Shown here: one piece after another, positions 32,174 through 40,735 of the stretch | How positions within the stretch are numbered: position 1 is the first letter of the stretch | How the letters are laid out: each line of letters opens with the position of its first letter | NCBI GenBank assembly: GCA_050747525.1 | Contig: JBOGOC010000036.1 | Span: 3,187-67,186 of the forward strand | DNA: 64,000 nucleotides | Origin: JBOGOC01 sp050747525 | Lineage (GTDB): Bacteria; Acidobacteriota; Polarisedimenticolia; JACPZX01; DASXTC01 | Direction of reading: 5' to 3' | Program-made: the position numbers and the translations under genes | Notes under the pieces: model-generated | What the model was told of the DNA's origin: nothing | Database searches by the model: none | What the model saw: the letters and a program-made list of their open reading frames with translations, nothing else

Positions 32174-33427
32174 TTGGACAAGATATGGGTTTCCGGAGGC
32201 CGCGCGCTTCAAGGCACCGTGGTGGCCGGCGGCGCGAAGAACGCCGTCCTGCCCGCCATGGCCGCCGCCCTGCTCACCGATCAGCCGCTGGTCCTGCGCA
32301 ACACACCTCGCGTCCGTGACGTTTCCACGATGTTGCGCGTCCTGCAGCACCTGGGCGCGGAGCAGGCGAGCCAGCAGGACGGCGTGTGCCGGATCCTGGT
32401 CCCCAGGATCGCCGAGCCGGAGGCGCCCTACGAGCTGGTCCGCACCATGCGCGCCTCGGTGCTGGTGCTCGGTCCGCTGCTGGCGCGGACCGGCCGGGCA
32501 CGGGTGTCTCTGCCGGGAGGCTGCGCCATCGGCGAGCGGCCAATCAACCTGCATCTGGAGGGGCTGACCCGGCTCGGGGCGGAGGTGGACCTCATTCACG
32601 GCTACGTCACCGCCACCTCCCGGCGGCTCCGCGGGACCGACCATACCTTCCCCATGTGCACCGTGACGGGGACCGAGAACCTGATGATGGCCGCGTCCAT
32701 CGCGCAGGGGACCACCGTCCTTCGCAACTGCGCGGCGGAGCCCGAGGTGGCCAGCCTGGGCGATTTGCTCAACGCAATGGGCGCCCGCATCGAAGGGGCC
32801 GGAACGGAGACCATCGGCATCCAGGGGGTGGACGCCCTCGGCGGGGCGGACCACGTCGTCATTCCCGACCGCATCGAGGCGGGGACTTACCTCATGGCCG
32901 GCGCAATCACGCGCGGCCGGGTCGAGGTGAAGGAATGCAGGCCCGAGCACCTGGCCTCGTTGAAGGACGTGCTGGAGCAGGCGGGCGTCCCGCTCACGTC
33001 CACCTCCGATTCCCTGGGCGTGGCCCCGTGGGACGAGCTGAGGGGCACGAACGTCACGACGGCCCCCTATCCGGGCTTCCCTACCGACCTTCAGGCCCAG
33101 TGCATGGCGCTGATGACCCAGGCCACAAGCCAATCGGTCATCACGGAGAACATCTTCGAGAACCGCTTCATGCACGTCGGCGAGCTGCGCCGCATGGGAG
33201 CGGACATCTCCACCGACGGGGCCTCCGCGGTCGTGCGCGGCCCCACGAAGCTCTCGGGCGCGCCCCTCATGGCCACCGACCTGCGCGCCAGCGCCTCGCT
33301 CGTCCTGGCGGCGCTGGTGGCCGATGGCGCGAGCGTCATCGATCGCGTGTATCACCTCGATCGCGGCTATGAGCGGATGGAAGAAAAACTGAGGGCGCTC
33401 GGAGCGGAGATCCGGCGCATACGATAA
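32174..33427 (+). CDS. murA: UDP-N-acetylglucosamine 1-carboxyvinyltransferase
   Basis: First committed enzyme of peptidoglycan synthesis, transferring enolpyruvate from PEP to UDP-GlcNAc. 417 residues, as usual. The active-site cysteine is present in LPGGCAIGERPINLHL, so the enzyme should be fosfomycin-sensitive in principle. Other marks are GGAKNAVLPAMAAALL, RIEAGTYLMAGAI, and TENIFENRFMHVGELRRMGA. I start it at TTG 32174 (LDKIWVSGG..., the position of MDKF in E. coli) because GGGGGAG lies 5 nt before it and the promoter is immediately upstream. A HIT gene follows after 13 nt and probably shares the transcript. Confidence 0.95.
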   Translation: MDKIWVSGGRALQGTVVAGGAKNAVLPAMAAALLTDQPLVLRNTPRVRDVSTMLRVLQHLGAEQASQQDGVCRILVPRIAEPEAPYELVRTMRASVLVLGPLLARTGRARVSLPGGCAIGERPINLHLEGLTRLGAEVDLIHGYVTATSRRLRGTDHTFPMCTVTGTENLMMAASIAQGTTVLRNCAAEPEVASLGDLLNAMGARIEGAGTETIGIQGVDALGGADHVVIPDRIEAGTYLMAGAITRGRVEVKECRPEHLASLKDVLEQAGVPLTSTSDSLGVAPWDELRGTNVTTAPYPGFPTDLQAQCMALMTQATSQSVITENIFENRFMHVGELRRMGADISTDGASAVVRGPTKLSGAPLMATDLRASASLVLAALVADGASVIDRVYHLDRGYERMEEKLRALGAEIRRIR

Positions 33428-33440
33428 AGGGGAGGTGGAC

Positions 33441-33788
33441 ATGAATTCAGGATGCCTCTTCTGCCGCATTTCGGCTGGAGAGATCCCCGCGAATCTCATC
33501 CATGCCGATGAGACCGTCTTCGCGTTCCATGACATCAACCCGCAGGCCCCGCACCATGTCCTGATCTGTCCGCGGCGGCACATCGGCACGCTGGACGAGG
33601 TGCGCGGCGAGGACGAGCAGCTGATGGGGCGGCTCGTGACCACGGCCTCCATGCTGGCCCGGAAACTTGGGTTGCCCTCCGGGGGATACCGCCTGGTGAT
33701 CAACTGCGGAGCAGGGGCGGGCCAGTCGGTGTTCCACGTGCACGTGCACCTGCTGGGGGGAAGGCCCTTCGCGTGGCCGCCGGGCTGA
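33441..33788 (+). CDS. HIT-family nucleotide hydrolase/transferase
   Basis: A 115-residue histidine-triad protein. CLFCRISAGEIPANLIHADE at the N-terminus, ICPRRHIGTLDEV in the middle and the active-site HVHVHLLGG at the end fit the HinT/PKCI-like branch, which hydrolyses phosphoramidate bonds of purine nucleotides. The catalytic middle histidine is present. ATG 33441 is preceded by GGGGAGG; the in-frame GTG at 33435 would overlap that site. It follows murA by 13 nt. The convergent Wzc-like gene ends 4 nt away. Confidence 0.93.
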   Translation: MNSGCLFCRISAGEIPANLIHADETVFAFHDINPQAPHHVLICPRRHIGTLDEVRGEDEQLMGRLVTTASMLARKLGLPSGGYRLVINCGAGAGQSVFHVHVHLLGGRPFAWPPG

Positions 33789-33792
33789 ACCC

Positions 33793-35901
33793 TCAGGTGC
33801 GCCCGGACACCGACTTGAAGACGCTGCGGATGCGTGACACCGCGCCGGTCGCCGGCTCGGCCTCCTCCGCGTCCTGAGCCGTCTGGTAATAGGAGTAGTA
33901 GTTGTAGTAGGAGGACGGCCCTTCCTGGGTCTTGTTCAGGATGACGCCCAGGATTCTCATCTTGGCCACCTGCAGCGACTCCTTGACCTGGGCGACCGCC
34001 TTGCGGGACACCCCGCCCGACTCCGCCACGATGATGGCCGCGTCCACCTCCCCGGACAGCAGCATCGCGTCGGCCACCAGCAGGGCAGGCGGCGTGTCGA
34101 AGATCACCAGGTCGGCCATCGTCTCCAGCTTCCTGATCAGCTCCTTCATGGGCTTCGAGTGCAGGAGCTCTGCGGGATTCGGCGGAATGGGACCCGACGG
34201 AAGCAGCGTGAGCCCTGGATGTCCGGACGGCTTGAGCGCTTCCTCGAGCGTGTGTTCGCCTGCGAGGACCGACGTGACGCCCGCCATGTGGCGCGAGCCG
34301 AGGATGCGCTGTATCGACGGATTCCGCAGGTCCGTGTCCACGACGATCACCCGCTTGCCGGCCGCGGCGATGGCGCAGGCGAGGTTGACGAGCGTCGTGG
34401 ACTTGCCCTCCCCCTTGCGCGCCGACGTCAGCAGCACCGATCGGAAGGGACTCTCGATCTCGGCGAACTTGATGTTGGAGTAGACACGAATGTACGACTC
34501 GGCGACCTGGTGGACCGGCTTCCCGTCCTGGAAGACGAGGGAGCGCGGCTCCTTCAGCCGCGAGATGGAGCCCAGATAGCCCAGCCCCAGGGTGCTGGCG
34601 ATCTCCTCGGCGTTGCGCAAGGTGCTGTCGCCGAACTCGGCGAGCAGGCCCATGCCGATCGCCAGCATCAGGCTGACGAGGGTCGCAAGCATCAGCGACG
34701 TCGTCTTGCTGATGGATGGCCCCGCCACCACGGCCGTGTCGACGACGTTGGCGTTGCCCGGGACCATCGACTTCTTGAACTCGAGTTCCTCGAGGTTCTT
34801 CGACCAGTGACGATAGGTCTCCAGGGCGGACGCCGCTCTCGCCTCGAGGCTCTGGATCTGGGCCTGCTTCTCCGGATACCCCGCCATGCTCTCCTGCACT
34901 TCGGCAATCTGCCGCGACCAGGACTCGATGGCCGTCTGCAGATCGGCGATCTCCGCATCCGTCTTGGCCAGATCCTCCTTGAGCGTCAGGAAGGCCTGCG
35001 GCGACAGGTCCGAGCCGCTGCGTGAGATGGCCTGCCTGAGGCGGGTCTCGATGCTCTCGATCTGGGATGTCAGATTCCGGATCTTGGGATGATCCTCCGT
35101 GTACCTGATCCGGGCCTCCCCCAGCGCCAACTGCAGGTTGCGGTAGTCCTCAAGGTGCGGATCGTCCAGGGAGAGGTCCTGCGCCGCTGCGGCCGTCGCC
35201 AGCTTGAGAAGGTCTTTCCTGTGCGCCTGAGCGATCTCCAGCCTGGTGATGACGTCGCCGCGCTGGGACTCGAAGCCCGCGATCTTATGCCGCAGGGTGC
35301 CCATGTGCTCCCCGATGTCCATGAAACCCATGACGTGGCGGAACTGCGCGATCTGCGCCTCGGAATCATCCAGCTCGCGGCGAGCCTTTCCCTGGAGGAC
35401 CAGGGCCGATTCCCGGCCGTTTGCCAGCTTTTCGACCATGTTCTCCTTGGTGAACTGCTCGAAGACATGAGCCGCCGTGTTGGCCAGGGTGAGCGCCATC
35501 TCCGGCTTGGTGCTGCTGGCGTCGATCCGGATGCGATCGGGCTCCTGGTATGTGGCATGGATGGCGGAATGAACCTCCGAACCAGCCAGCGGCATCCCCT
35601 CGCCGATCATGAAGGTGGCCACCTTTTCCGCGAACGGAATGCCATTGATGATGTCCTGATACGCCTCGCCGGAGAGGACCGTGTCCGCGTCGTCCGTCCC
35701 CTGTGAGAAGCTCATCATGGGCTGGCGCCAGTACATCTGGTTCTTGACGGCCACCAAGGAGCTTGCCTTGTAGACGGTCTCGTTGATCATGATGCCGATG
35801 AGAGAGAGGGACCAAACGATCGTGAAGACCGCGATGATGACGAGCTTGCGGCGCCAAATGATGTCCAGATAGCTCTGGAGGCTGACTTCTTCCTGCTGCA
35901 T
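33793..35901 (-). CDS. Wzc-like polysaccharide co-polymerase / BY-type tyrosine autokinase
   Basis: 702 residues. A Wzz-type chain-length domain is bounded by two membrane helices (about 20-40 and 401-421) with long periplasmic coiled coils (about 155-365). The cytoplasmic bacterial tyrosine kinase follows, with Walker A ARKGEGKST (494-502), Walker A' VVDTDLRNP (520-528) and Walker B LVIFDTPPA (598-606), and a Tyr cluster (YYNYYSYY, 665-672) for autophosphorylation. Wzc controls chain length and export with Wza and Wzy. It lies after the WecA-like gene, 102 nt downstream, both probably from the promoter at 37631. Confidence 0.92.
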   Translation of the reverse strand: MQQEEVSLQSYLDIIWRRKLVIIAVFTIVWSLSLIGIMINETVYKASSLVAVKNQMYWRQPMMSFSQGTDDADTVLSGEAYQDIINGIPFAEKVATFMIGEGMPLAGSEVHSAIHATYQEPDRIRIDASSTKPEMALTLANTAAHVFEQFTKENMVEKLANGRESALVLQGKARRELDDSEAQIAQFRHVMGFMDIGEHMGTLRHKIAGFESQRGDVITRLEIAQAHRKDLLKLATAAAAQDLSLDDPHLEDYRNLQLALGEARIRYTEDHPKIRNLTSQIESIETRLRQAISRSGSDLSPQAFLTLKEDLAKTDAEIADLQTAIESWSRQIAEVQESMAGYPEKQAQIQSLEARAASALETYRHWSKNLEELEFKKSMVPGNANVVDTAVVAGPSISKTTSLMLATLVSLMLAIGMGLLAEFGDSTLRNAEEIASTLGLGYLGSISRLKEPRSLVFQDGKPVHQVAESYIRVYSNIKFAEIESPFRSVLLTSARKGEGKSTTLVNLACAIAAAGKRVIVVDTDLRNPSIQRILGSRHMAGVTSVLAGEHTLEEALKPSGHPGLTLLPSGPIPPNPAELLHSKPMKELIRKLETMADLVIFDTPPALLVADAMLLSGEVDAAIIVAESGGVSRKAVAQVKESLQVAKMRILGVILNKTQEGPSSYYNYYSYYQTAQDAEEAEPATGAVSRIRSVFKSVSGRT

Positions 35902-36003
35902 CAGGGTCTCCGCGGAGCCTCCCGGCTCACGGACAGGCGTTCAATGAGTTGGTATGACCGTGGAATCTAGCACCGGCCAGCCCTGCCATCAACAGGCCAC
36001 GCC

Positions 36004-37542
36004 TCACGGCGTGGCCACTCCCGGCCGGCCCTCTCTGAAACTCATGGCAACCTTCTGGTTCCCCATCGTGCGGCTGCCGGCGTCGGCGGCCCGAGCCGCC
36101 GGATCCCCGCCACCCTCGGCCGGCGCCGGCGTCTCCAGGTCCACCCAGTGCAGCCTGGGGAACGACTCTTCACGGGAGAAACGCATTCTGTGGTCCTCGA
36201 AATACCAAGCCACCCCATCCTGGACGAGCGCGGTCATGACAGGATCCAGGGATTCGGTGCGCAGCAGCAGCAACAGCCTGGAGGGGCCGGACGGCTCCAC
36301 CACGATGGAGGACACGCTGACGCGGCGCGACAGCATCATCCGGATATCGCTGCAGATCATCCTGGTGGTCTCCGAGTCGTTGACTTGCTGCGAGAAGCCG
36401 CCAACCTGGCACACCAGCGTCGTGAACCCGTGACGCGCGCGGTGGGGGCCCGACCATCTCCCTCCCGCAGTCTCGCCGGCCTCGGAGGCGGCAGGCAGCA
36501 TGGCCAGGCCGCTCTCGAGCTTCTCCTCGATGAATCTCAGCGTCCGCACGCCGATGATCCCGCCCATGGTCAGGAGCACCATGAACAGGAACGCCGTCTG
36601 GTAGGAGAACTGCGCGATGCTGTAGGAGGTGAGCGCCAGATAGGCGCACACGAAATACAGGACCAGGACAACGTTGCGGTGGTGCAGGCCGATGCGCACC
36701 AGCCTGTGATGGATGTGCTCCCGGTCCGCCTTGAAGGGATTGACCCGTCTCTTGGCCCTTCTCAGGATGGCGAACAGCGTGTCGAAGATGGGGATGCCGA
36801 GGCATATGATCGGCAGGAAGAGCGCGGTGGCCGTCGAGGCCTTGAAAGAGCCGTGCACGGAGATCACCGCCAGGAGGAAGCCGAAGAACATGCTTCCCGT
36901 ATCCCCCAGGAAGATCTTCGCGGGATAGAAATTGTGCGGCAGAAACCCCGCGACGGCACCCACCAGGATGATGGTGAGACTGGCCACGAACGGCTCGCCC
37001 GGGGCGGTCAGCGCGAACAGACCTAGCGCTGCGATCCCGGCGACTCCCGCAGCCAGCCCGTCCAGGCCATCGATGAGGTTCATGGCGTTGGTGACACCGA
37101 CGATCCAGAAGACCGTGAGCGGGATTCCCAGCCATCCGATCTCGAACGAGGGACCAAGAGGGTTGGTGAACGCCTCCATGCGGGTCCCCCCGAGCACGAC
37201 GATCATCGCGGCCGCCGCCTGCACGGCGAACTTCAGCGGGGGCGAAACGCCGCGCACGTCATCGACGATGCCGAGAATCACGATCAGCAGGAGGCCGGCC
37301 ACGAGGCTCTGGTACGACTGAATCTCGGTCTGGCCGAACGTCAGGAAGGACACCGCCAGAATCGACAGCAGGACCCATGAGAGCGAGACGGCCACGCCGC
37401 CGAGGAGCGGTATGGGGATCTGGTGCATCTTTCGCCGCTCGGGGTGGTCGACGATGTTGAAGAAGACGGCGATGCGCCGGACCGGAAAGGCGAGGAGGAA
37501 CGAGACGAGCGCCGCGCCCACCAGCAAGATCCCGTAGCTCAC
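36004..37542 (-). CDS. WecA/MraY-family undecaprenyl-phosphate sugar-1-phosphate transferase with C-terminal extension
   Basis: A 512-residue polyisoprenyl-phosphate HexNAc/hexose-1-P transferase that would start repeat-unit synthesis. Membrane core 1-345: PERRKMHQIPIPLLGGVAV, the catalytic GIVDDVRG (Asp94/95), TNAMNLIDGLDGLAAG, AKIFLGDTGSMF and the ADREHIHHRL histidine motif, all typical of the bacterial WecA group. Family members usually end near 340-360, but here about 165 extra soluble residues follow, without a recognised fold (LVCQVGGFSQQVNDSETTR, then VEPSGPSRLLLLLRTE). It precedes the Wzc gene on the same strand, behind a strong promoter with an operator-like palindrome. Confidence 0.88.
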   Translation of the reverse strand: MSYGILLVGAALVSFLLAFPVRRIAVFFNIVDHPERRKMHQIPIPLLGGVAVSLSWVLLSILAVSFLTFGQTEIQSYQSLVAGLLLIVILGIVDDVRGVSPPLKFAVQAAAAMIVVLGGTRMEAFTNPLGPSFEIGWLGIPLTVFWIVGVTNAMNLIDGLDGLAAGVAGIAALGLFALTAPGEPFVASLTIILVGAVAGFLPHNFYPAKIFLGDTGSMFFGFLLAVISVHGSFKASTATALFLPIICLGIPIFDTLFAILRRAKRRVNPFKADREHIHHRLVRIGLHHRNVVLVLYFVCAYLALTSYSIAQFSYQTAFLFMVLLTMGGIIGVRTLRFIEEKLESGLAMLPAASEAGETAGGRWSGPHRARHGFTTLVCQVGGFSQQVNDSETTRMICSDIRMMLSRRVSVSSIVVEPSGPSRLLLLLRTESLDPVMTALVQDGVAWYFEDHRMRFSREESFPRLHWVDLETPAPAEGGGDPAARAADAGSRTMGNQKVAMSFREGRPGVATP

Positions 37543-37630
37543 GTGCTGGATCCCTCCCGCCCCGGACGCCCGGAGAAGACTCCCATCAAGTGCCTGACTG
37601 CAGGGGAATCATGGGTCGCAGAGTCGCTGC

Positions 37631-37659
37631 TATATACGGTGAATCCACCGTCAGGTCAA
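37631..37659 (-). promoter_or_regulatory. Promoter of WecA-like/Wzc genes with operator-like palindrome
   Basis: TTGACC (-35, 37654-37659) and TATATA (-10, 37631-37636) are exactly 17 nt apart. The spacer is almost filled by a perfect inverted repeat ACGGTG-AATC-CACCGT (37636-37651), which lies where a repressor or MerR-like activator would bind. The leader to the first start codon is about 80 nt. Confidence 0.7.
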
Positions 37660-38041
37660 GGAGATCCGGTCCTGAGGGGTGGGGAGTCGGGAGGGGGTGC
37701 GAACGGCGTACCAGCGCCCCGTGTCCATGTCCGAGGCCGTGACGGTCACCTAACTCCCATTCCGGACAGCAGCCTGCGGGTCAGCAGGGGGGATGTGACG
37801 ATGAGTGCCGGCGTAAAATCATGAACCTGAACGACTTCCATGACAATCTGAACATTCTCCAGGGTCGTCGCCGTCGCCCGCAGGGGGTGCACGACGCCGC
37901 TCGGAGTCGGCCGGCCCGCGTCACGAGCGGCACAGGCGCGAAACCTGGCTGACCCACCACCGGTCCCCTTGATGGCATGGCGTATACTACGCCCCTGCAG
38001 CCGGACCTGCTTGGACGCCCTGTTATCCCTTCCGGAGAACC
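37660..38041. other. Intergenic region between WecA-like promoter and the Wzx gene
   Basis: No supported gene in these 380 bp. A short frame on the minus strand (37746-38063) has a plausible-looking C-terminus but no start or ribosome binding site and no recognisable homology. Near the right end a perfect 6-bp dyad GGCGTA-TAC-TACGCC (37979-37993) contains TATACT (37983-37988), a good -10 for the flippase gene; no convincing -35 lies at the expected distance. Confidence 0.4.
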
Positions 38042-39511
38042 GTGTCGCTGTCAGAGTCTCCATCGCCTGCAGGCATGACCAGGCTCGCGCTCGGTTCCGG
38101 CTTCTCCTATGGCCTGATCATGGTGCTCGAGCACCTGACGGTCCTGATCCGGACCCTCGTGCTCTCCCGCCTGCTCGAGCCACACGAGTTCGGCCTGATG
38201 GGAATGGCGTTCGTCGCTCTGCTGGCGGCCGAGTTCCTGAGCCAGACAGGGTTCAGGAGTGCCATCATCCAGAGGCAGGGGGATCCGTCCGACTACCTGG
38301 ACACCAACTGGTGGGTCTCCCTGGCGCGTGGTCTTCTGTTGGCCGCGGGGCTCTTTCTGGCCGCTCCCCTCATCGGATGGTACTTCCGAGAGCCGGGAGT
38401 TGTGCCGCTCGTGCGCATGATCAGCCTGGCGCTGCTTCTGCGAGGGATGACCAGCCCCGGATGGATCCTGCTCGAACGGGATCTGCGGCTGGGCCGGTTC
38501 GCAACGCCTCACGCGATCGGCACCTTCGTGGACATGCTGGTGACGATCTACCTGGCCTTCCTCTGGCGCAGTGCCTGGTCCATGGTCATCGGATTCGTGA
38601 CCGGCACGGTGATCTTCGTGGTCCTCACGTTCGTACTCGCGCCGTACCGCCCGCGCTTTCGCGTGAGTCTGGCAAGAATCCGCGAGATGCGCGAGTACGG
38701 CAAGCACATCTTCCGCTCCGACCTGGCCACCTTTTTCGGGGACGTCGTGGATCGGCTGGCGGTCGGCCGGCTGCTCACGACGCACGATCTGGGTCTCTAC
38801 ACGTTCGGACACCGGCTGGCCACCTTTCCCACCCAGATCGGCTCGCTCATGGTGGTGAGAGTCCTGTTCCCGGCCTTTTCACGGATCCAGCACGAGCCGC
38901 AACGTGTCCGGGAGGCGTTCCTGCGCCTGATGAGACTCGTCTCGGCCGTGATCTTCCCGGTCGCCACGGGACTCATCGCGGCTGCGCCGATCATGATCCC
39001 GGTGCTCTTCGGCGAGAAGTGGCTCGAAATGCTGCGGGCCTTTCAGACGCTCTGCGTGTTCGGGCTGGTGAGCGCGCTGGGCCTGGTCTGCGCGTCGATC
39101 GGCCAGAGCCTCGGCCGCCCCGCCGTCGTCGCGCGCGCCACGTTCCTGAGGTTGGTGATCCTCTGCGCCCTGATCGTTCCCGCCACGAGCCGCTTCGGAA
39201 TCAACGGGGCGGCCACGGTGGCCGCCGGGGCAGCGCTCGCCAGCATGCTGTTCATGCTCTCCGGCATTTCGAAGCTGGTGAACGTGCGGGCCCGCTCGCT
39301 GGCGGCCATCGTCGCCCTTCCTGCTCTCTCCTGTGCACTGATGGGCGCGGCGACGTGGCTCGCCGAACTGGCAAGTGCGTCCCTGCCGGGGGCAGCCCGA
39401 CTCATTCTGCTGATCGGCACCGGCGCGGCAGCCTACCTGTCGAGCCTCTGGATGCTGGATCGATGGAGCGGCGGCGCCACGGTCACGGCTCTCACTTCAC
39501 TGCGCCGCTGA
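38042..39511 (+). CDS. Wzx-type polysaccharide flippase
   Basis: A 489-residue membrane protein with about fourteen hydrophobic helices, in the MATE/PST-like family of lipid-linked oligosaccharide flippases. The family-typical opening LGSGFSYGLIMVLEHLTVLI, then VLSRLLEPHEFGLMGMAFVA and FLSQTGFRSAIIQRQGD, is well conserved. It would turn undecaprenyl-linked repeat units to the periplasm. GTG start with GGAG upstream; M at 38075 is an alternative. It is convergent with the end of the export operon, overlapping its last GT4 gene by 15 bp. It is the single intact flippase of the window. Confidence 0.9.
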   Translation: MSLSESPSPAGMTRLALGSGFSYGLIMVLEHLTVLIRTLVLSRLLEPHEFGLMGMAFVALLAAEFLSQTGFRSAIIQRQGDPSDYLDTNWWVSLARGLLLAAGLFLAAPLIGWYFREPGVVPLVRMISLALLLRGMTSPGWILLERDLRLGRFATPHAIGTFVDMLVTIYLAFLWRSAWSMVIGFVTGTVIFVVLTFVLAPYRPRFRVSLARIREMREYGKHIFRSDLATFFGDVVDRLAVGRLLTTHDLGLYTFGHRLATFPTQIGSLMVVRVLFPAFSRIQHEPQRVREAFLRLMRLVSAVIFPVATGLIAAAPIMIPVLFGEKWLEMLRAFQTLCVFGLVSALGLVCASIGQSLGRPAVVARATFLRLVILCALIVPATSRFGINGAATVAAGAALASMLFMLSGISKLVNVRARSLAAIVALPALSCALMGAATWLAELASASLPGAARLILLIGTGAAAYLSSLWMLDRWSGGATVTALTSLRR

Positions 39512-40735
39512 CACCGGCACACCGAGCCGCTCATAGGCCGCGAGGACATCCTGCGCGAGCCGGCCGCGCGAGAAGCGCGTGAGCGCGCTCTCCCGGGCCC
39601 GGCTTCCCAGCTTCTCTCTCAGGCCGGCGTCTGATGCCAGCGCCGCCATGGCGCGGGCCAGGTCGGCGGCATCTCCCGGCGCGAATCCAAGCGCGTCGTG
39701 TCCGTCGCGTATCAGCTCCGCGGCGCCCCCCGCGCGCGACGCAATCACCGCGCGGCCGCAGGCCATCGCCTCCACGATGGTGCGGCCGAAGGGCTCGGGC
39801 GAGGTGCTGGCATGCACCATGACGTCCAGGGATCGGTAGATGGGAACGATGTCCCGTTGAAAGCCCACGAAGCCCACCCGGTCACCGAGGCCCAGCTCCA
39901 GGGCCAGGCGCTTCAGATCCTCGACCGAGTGCTGCGAGCCTCGGGTGCCGTAGATGGGTCCGCCCACGATGTAGAAGCGCGCCGCAAGCCCCGGAGAGAC
40001 GGCCAGCAGGCGCGCCGCTGCCTCGAGGAACAGGGCATGCCCTTTCCACAGACCGAACCCTCCGACCAGCCCTACGCGCAGCCGATGCGCCTGCGGGATG
40101 CTCAGGCCGGCCTGCGCATCGAGAAGCTGCGCCTCCGACGGCCCGGGCGAGAACGCGTCCGTATCGATACCGTTGTAGACCACCTCGACGCGGCACCCCA
40201 GGCAGGCCCGCGCATCCTCCCCGACCGACTCCGAGTTGGCGATGGCTCCCCTCGCGCGGCCGGCCACGCGGCGGAGCGCGGCGCCGGTCACCCGGCGCGC
40301 CCCCAAGAAGTCCCGCACGTGCCAGACCACGGGCATCGTGCGTCCCACGGCCAGGGCGGACAGCATGTGTGACTTGTTGTCGTTGGAGTGGACGATGGTG
40401 GGGCCGATGTCGAGGAGGGCCTTGCGCAGCTTCCGGACCTGGCTCCACAGGTCCGGCGCGGCCCTCGCCAGGATCGCGGCCGCGCGCAGAGCTCCTCCCA
40501 CCCTCGACGCGCCGCTCAGGGCGCTGTCCCCCGCCCGGGCCATGCTCCGCGGCTGCGGAAGGTGGCGCACGGCCACTCCCATCCGGCCGGCTTCCCGGCC
40601 CAGGGGCCCCTCGCTTCCGGCGAGCAGGATCAAATCCAGGCGCGGATCGGCCGCACGCATCGACGCCATGAGGTCGAGCAGACTGCGCTCCGCCCCGCCG
40701 AGCTCGGACGCCTGATGCACGAAGACGATCTTCAC
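39497..40735 (-). CDS. Glycosyltransferase family 4
   Basis: A 412-residue GT-B enzyme, last cistron of the wza operon. N-terminal VFVHQASELGGAERSLLDL; C-terminal domain with VGLVGGFGLWKGHALFLEAA, GFVGFQRDIVPIYRSLDVMV and the EX7E-type donor motif SPEPFGRTIVEAMACGRAVI, where both glutamates are present, then AGGAAELIRDG. Its ATG overlaps the stop of the preceding GT4 by 4 nt. It probably adds one sugar to the repeat unit on the cytoplasmic face; the sugar is unknown. Confidence 0.88.
   Translation of the reverse strand: MKIVFVHQASELGGAERSLLDLMASMRAADPRLDLILLAGSEGPLGREAGRMGVAVRHLPQPRSMARAGDSALSGASRVGGALRAAAILARAAPDLWSQVRKLRKALLDIGPTIVHSNDNKSHMLSALAVGRTMPVVWHVRDFLGARRVTGAALRRVAGRARGAIANSESVGEDARACLGCRVEVVYNGIDTDAFSPGPSEAQLLDAQAGLSIPQAHRLRVGLVGGFGLWKGHALFLEAAARLLAVSPGLAARFYIVGGPIYGTRGSQHSVEDLKRLALELGLGDRVGFVGFQRDIVPIYRSLDVMVHASTSPEPFGRTIVEAMACGRAVIASRAGGAAELIRDGHDALGFAPGDAADLARAMAALASDAGLREKLGSRARESALTRFSRGRLAQDVLAAYERLGVPVSAAQ

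Noticed and set aside
32078..33703. 541-residue minus-strand frame opposite murA and the HIT gene
   Set aside because: Antisense to two certain genes with promoter, ribosome binding sites and catalytic residues; no own start signal.
37746..38063. 105-residue minus-strand frame in the intergenic region
   Set aside because: The C-terminal 50 residues look protein-like, but the frame covers the flippase start, has no ribosome binding site and matches no family I know.
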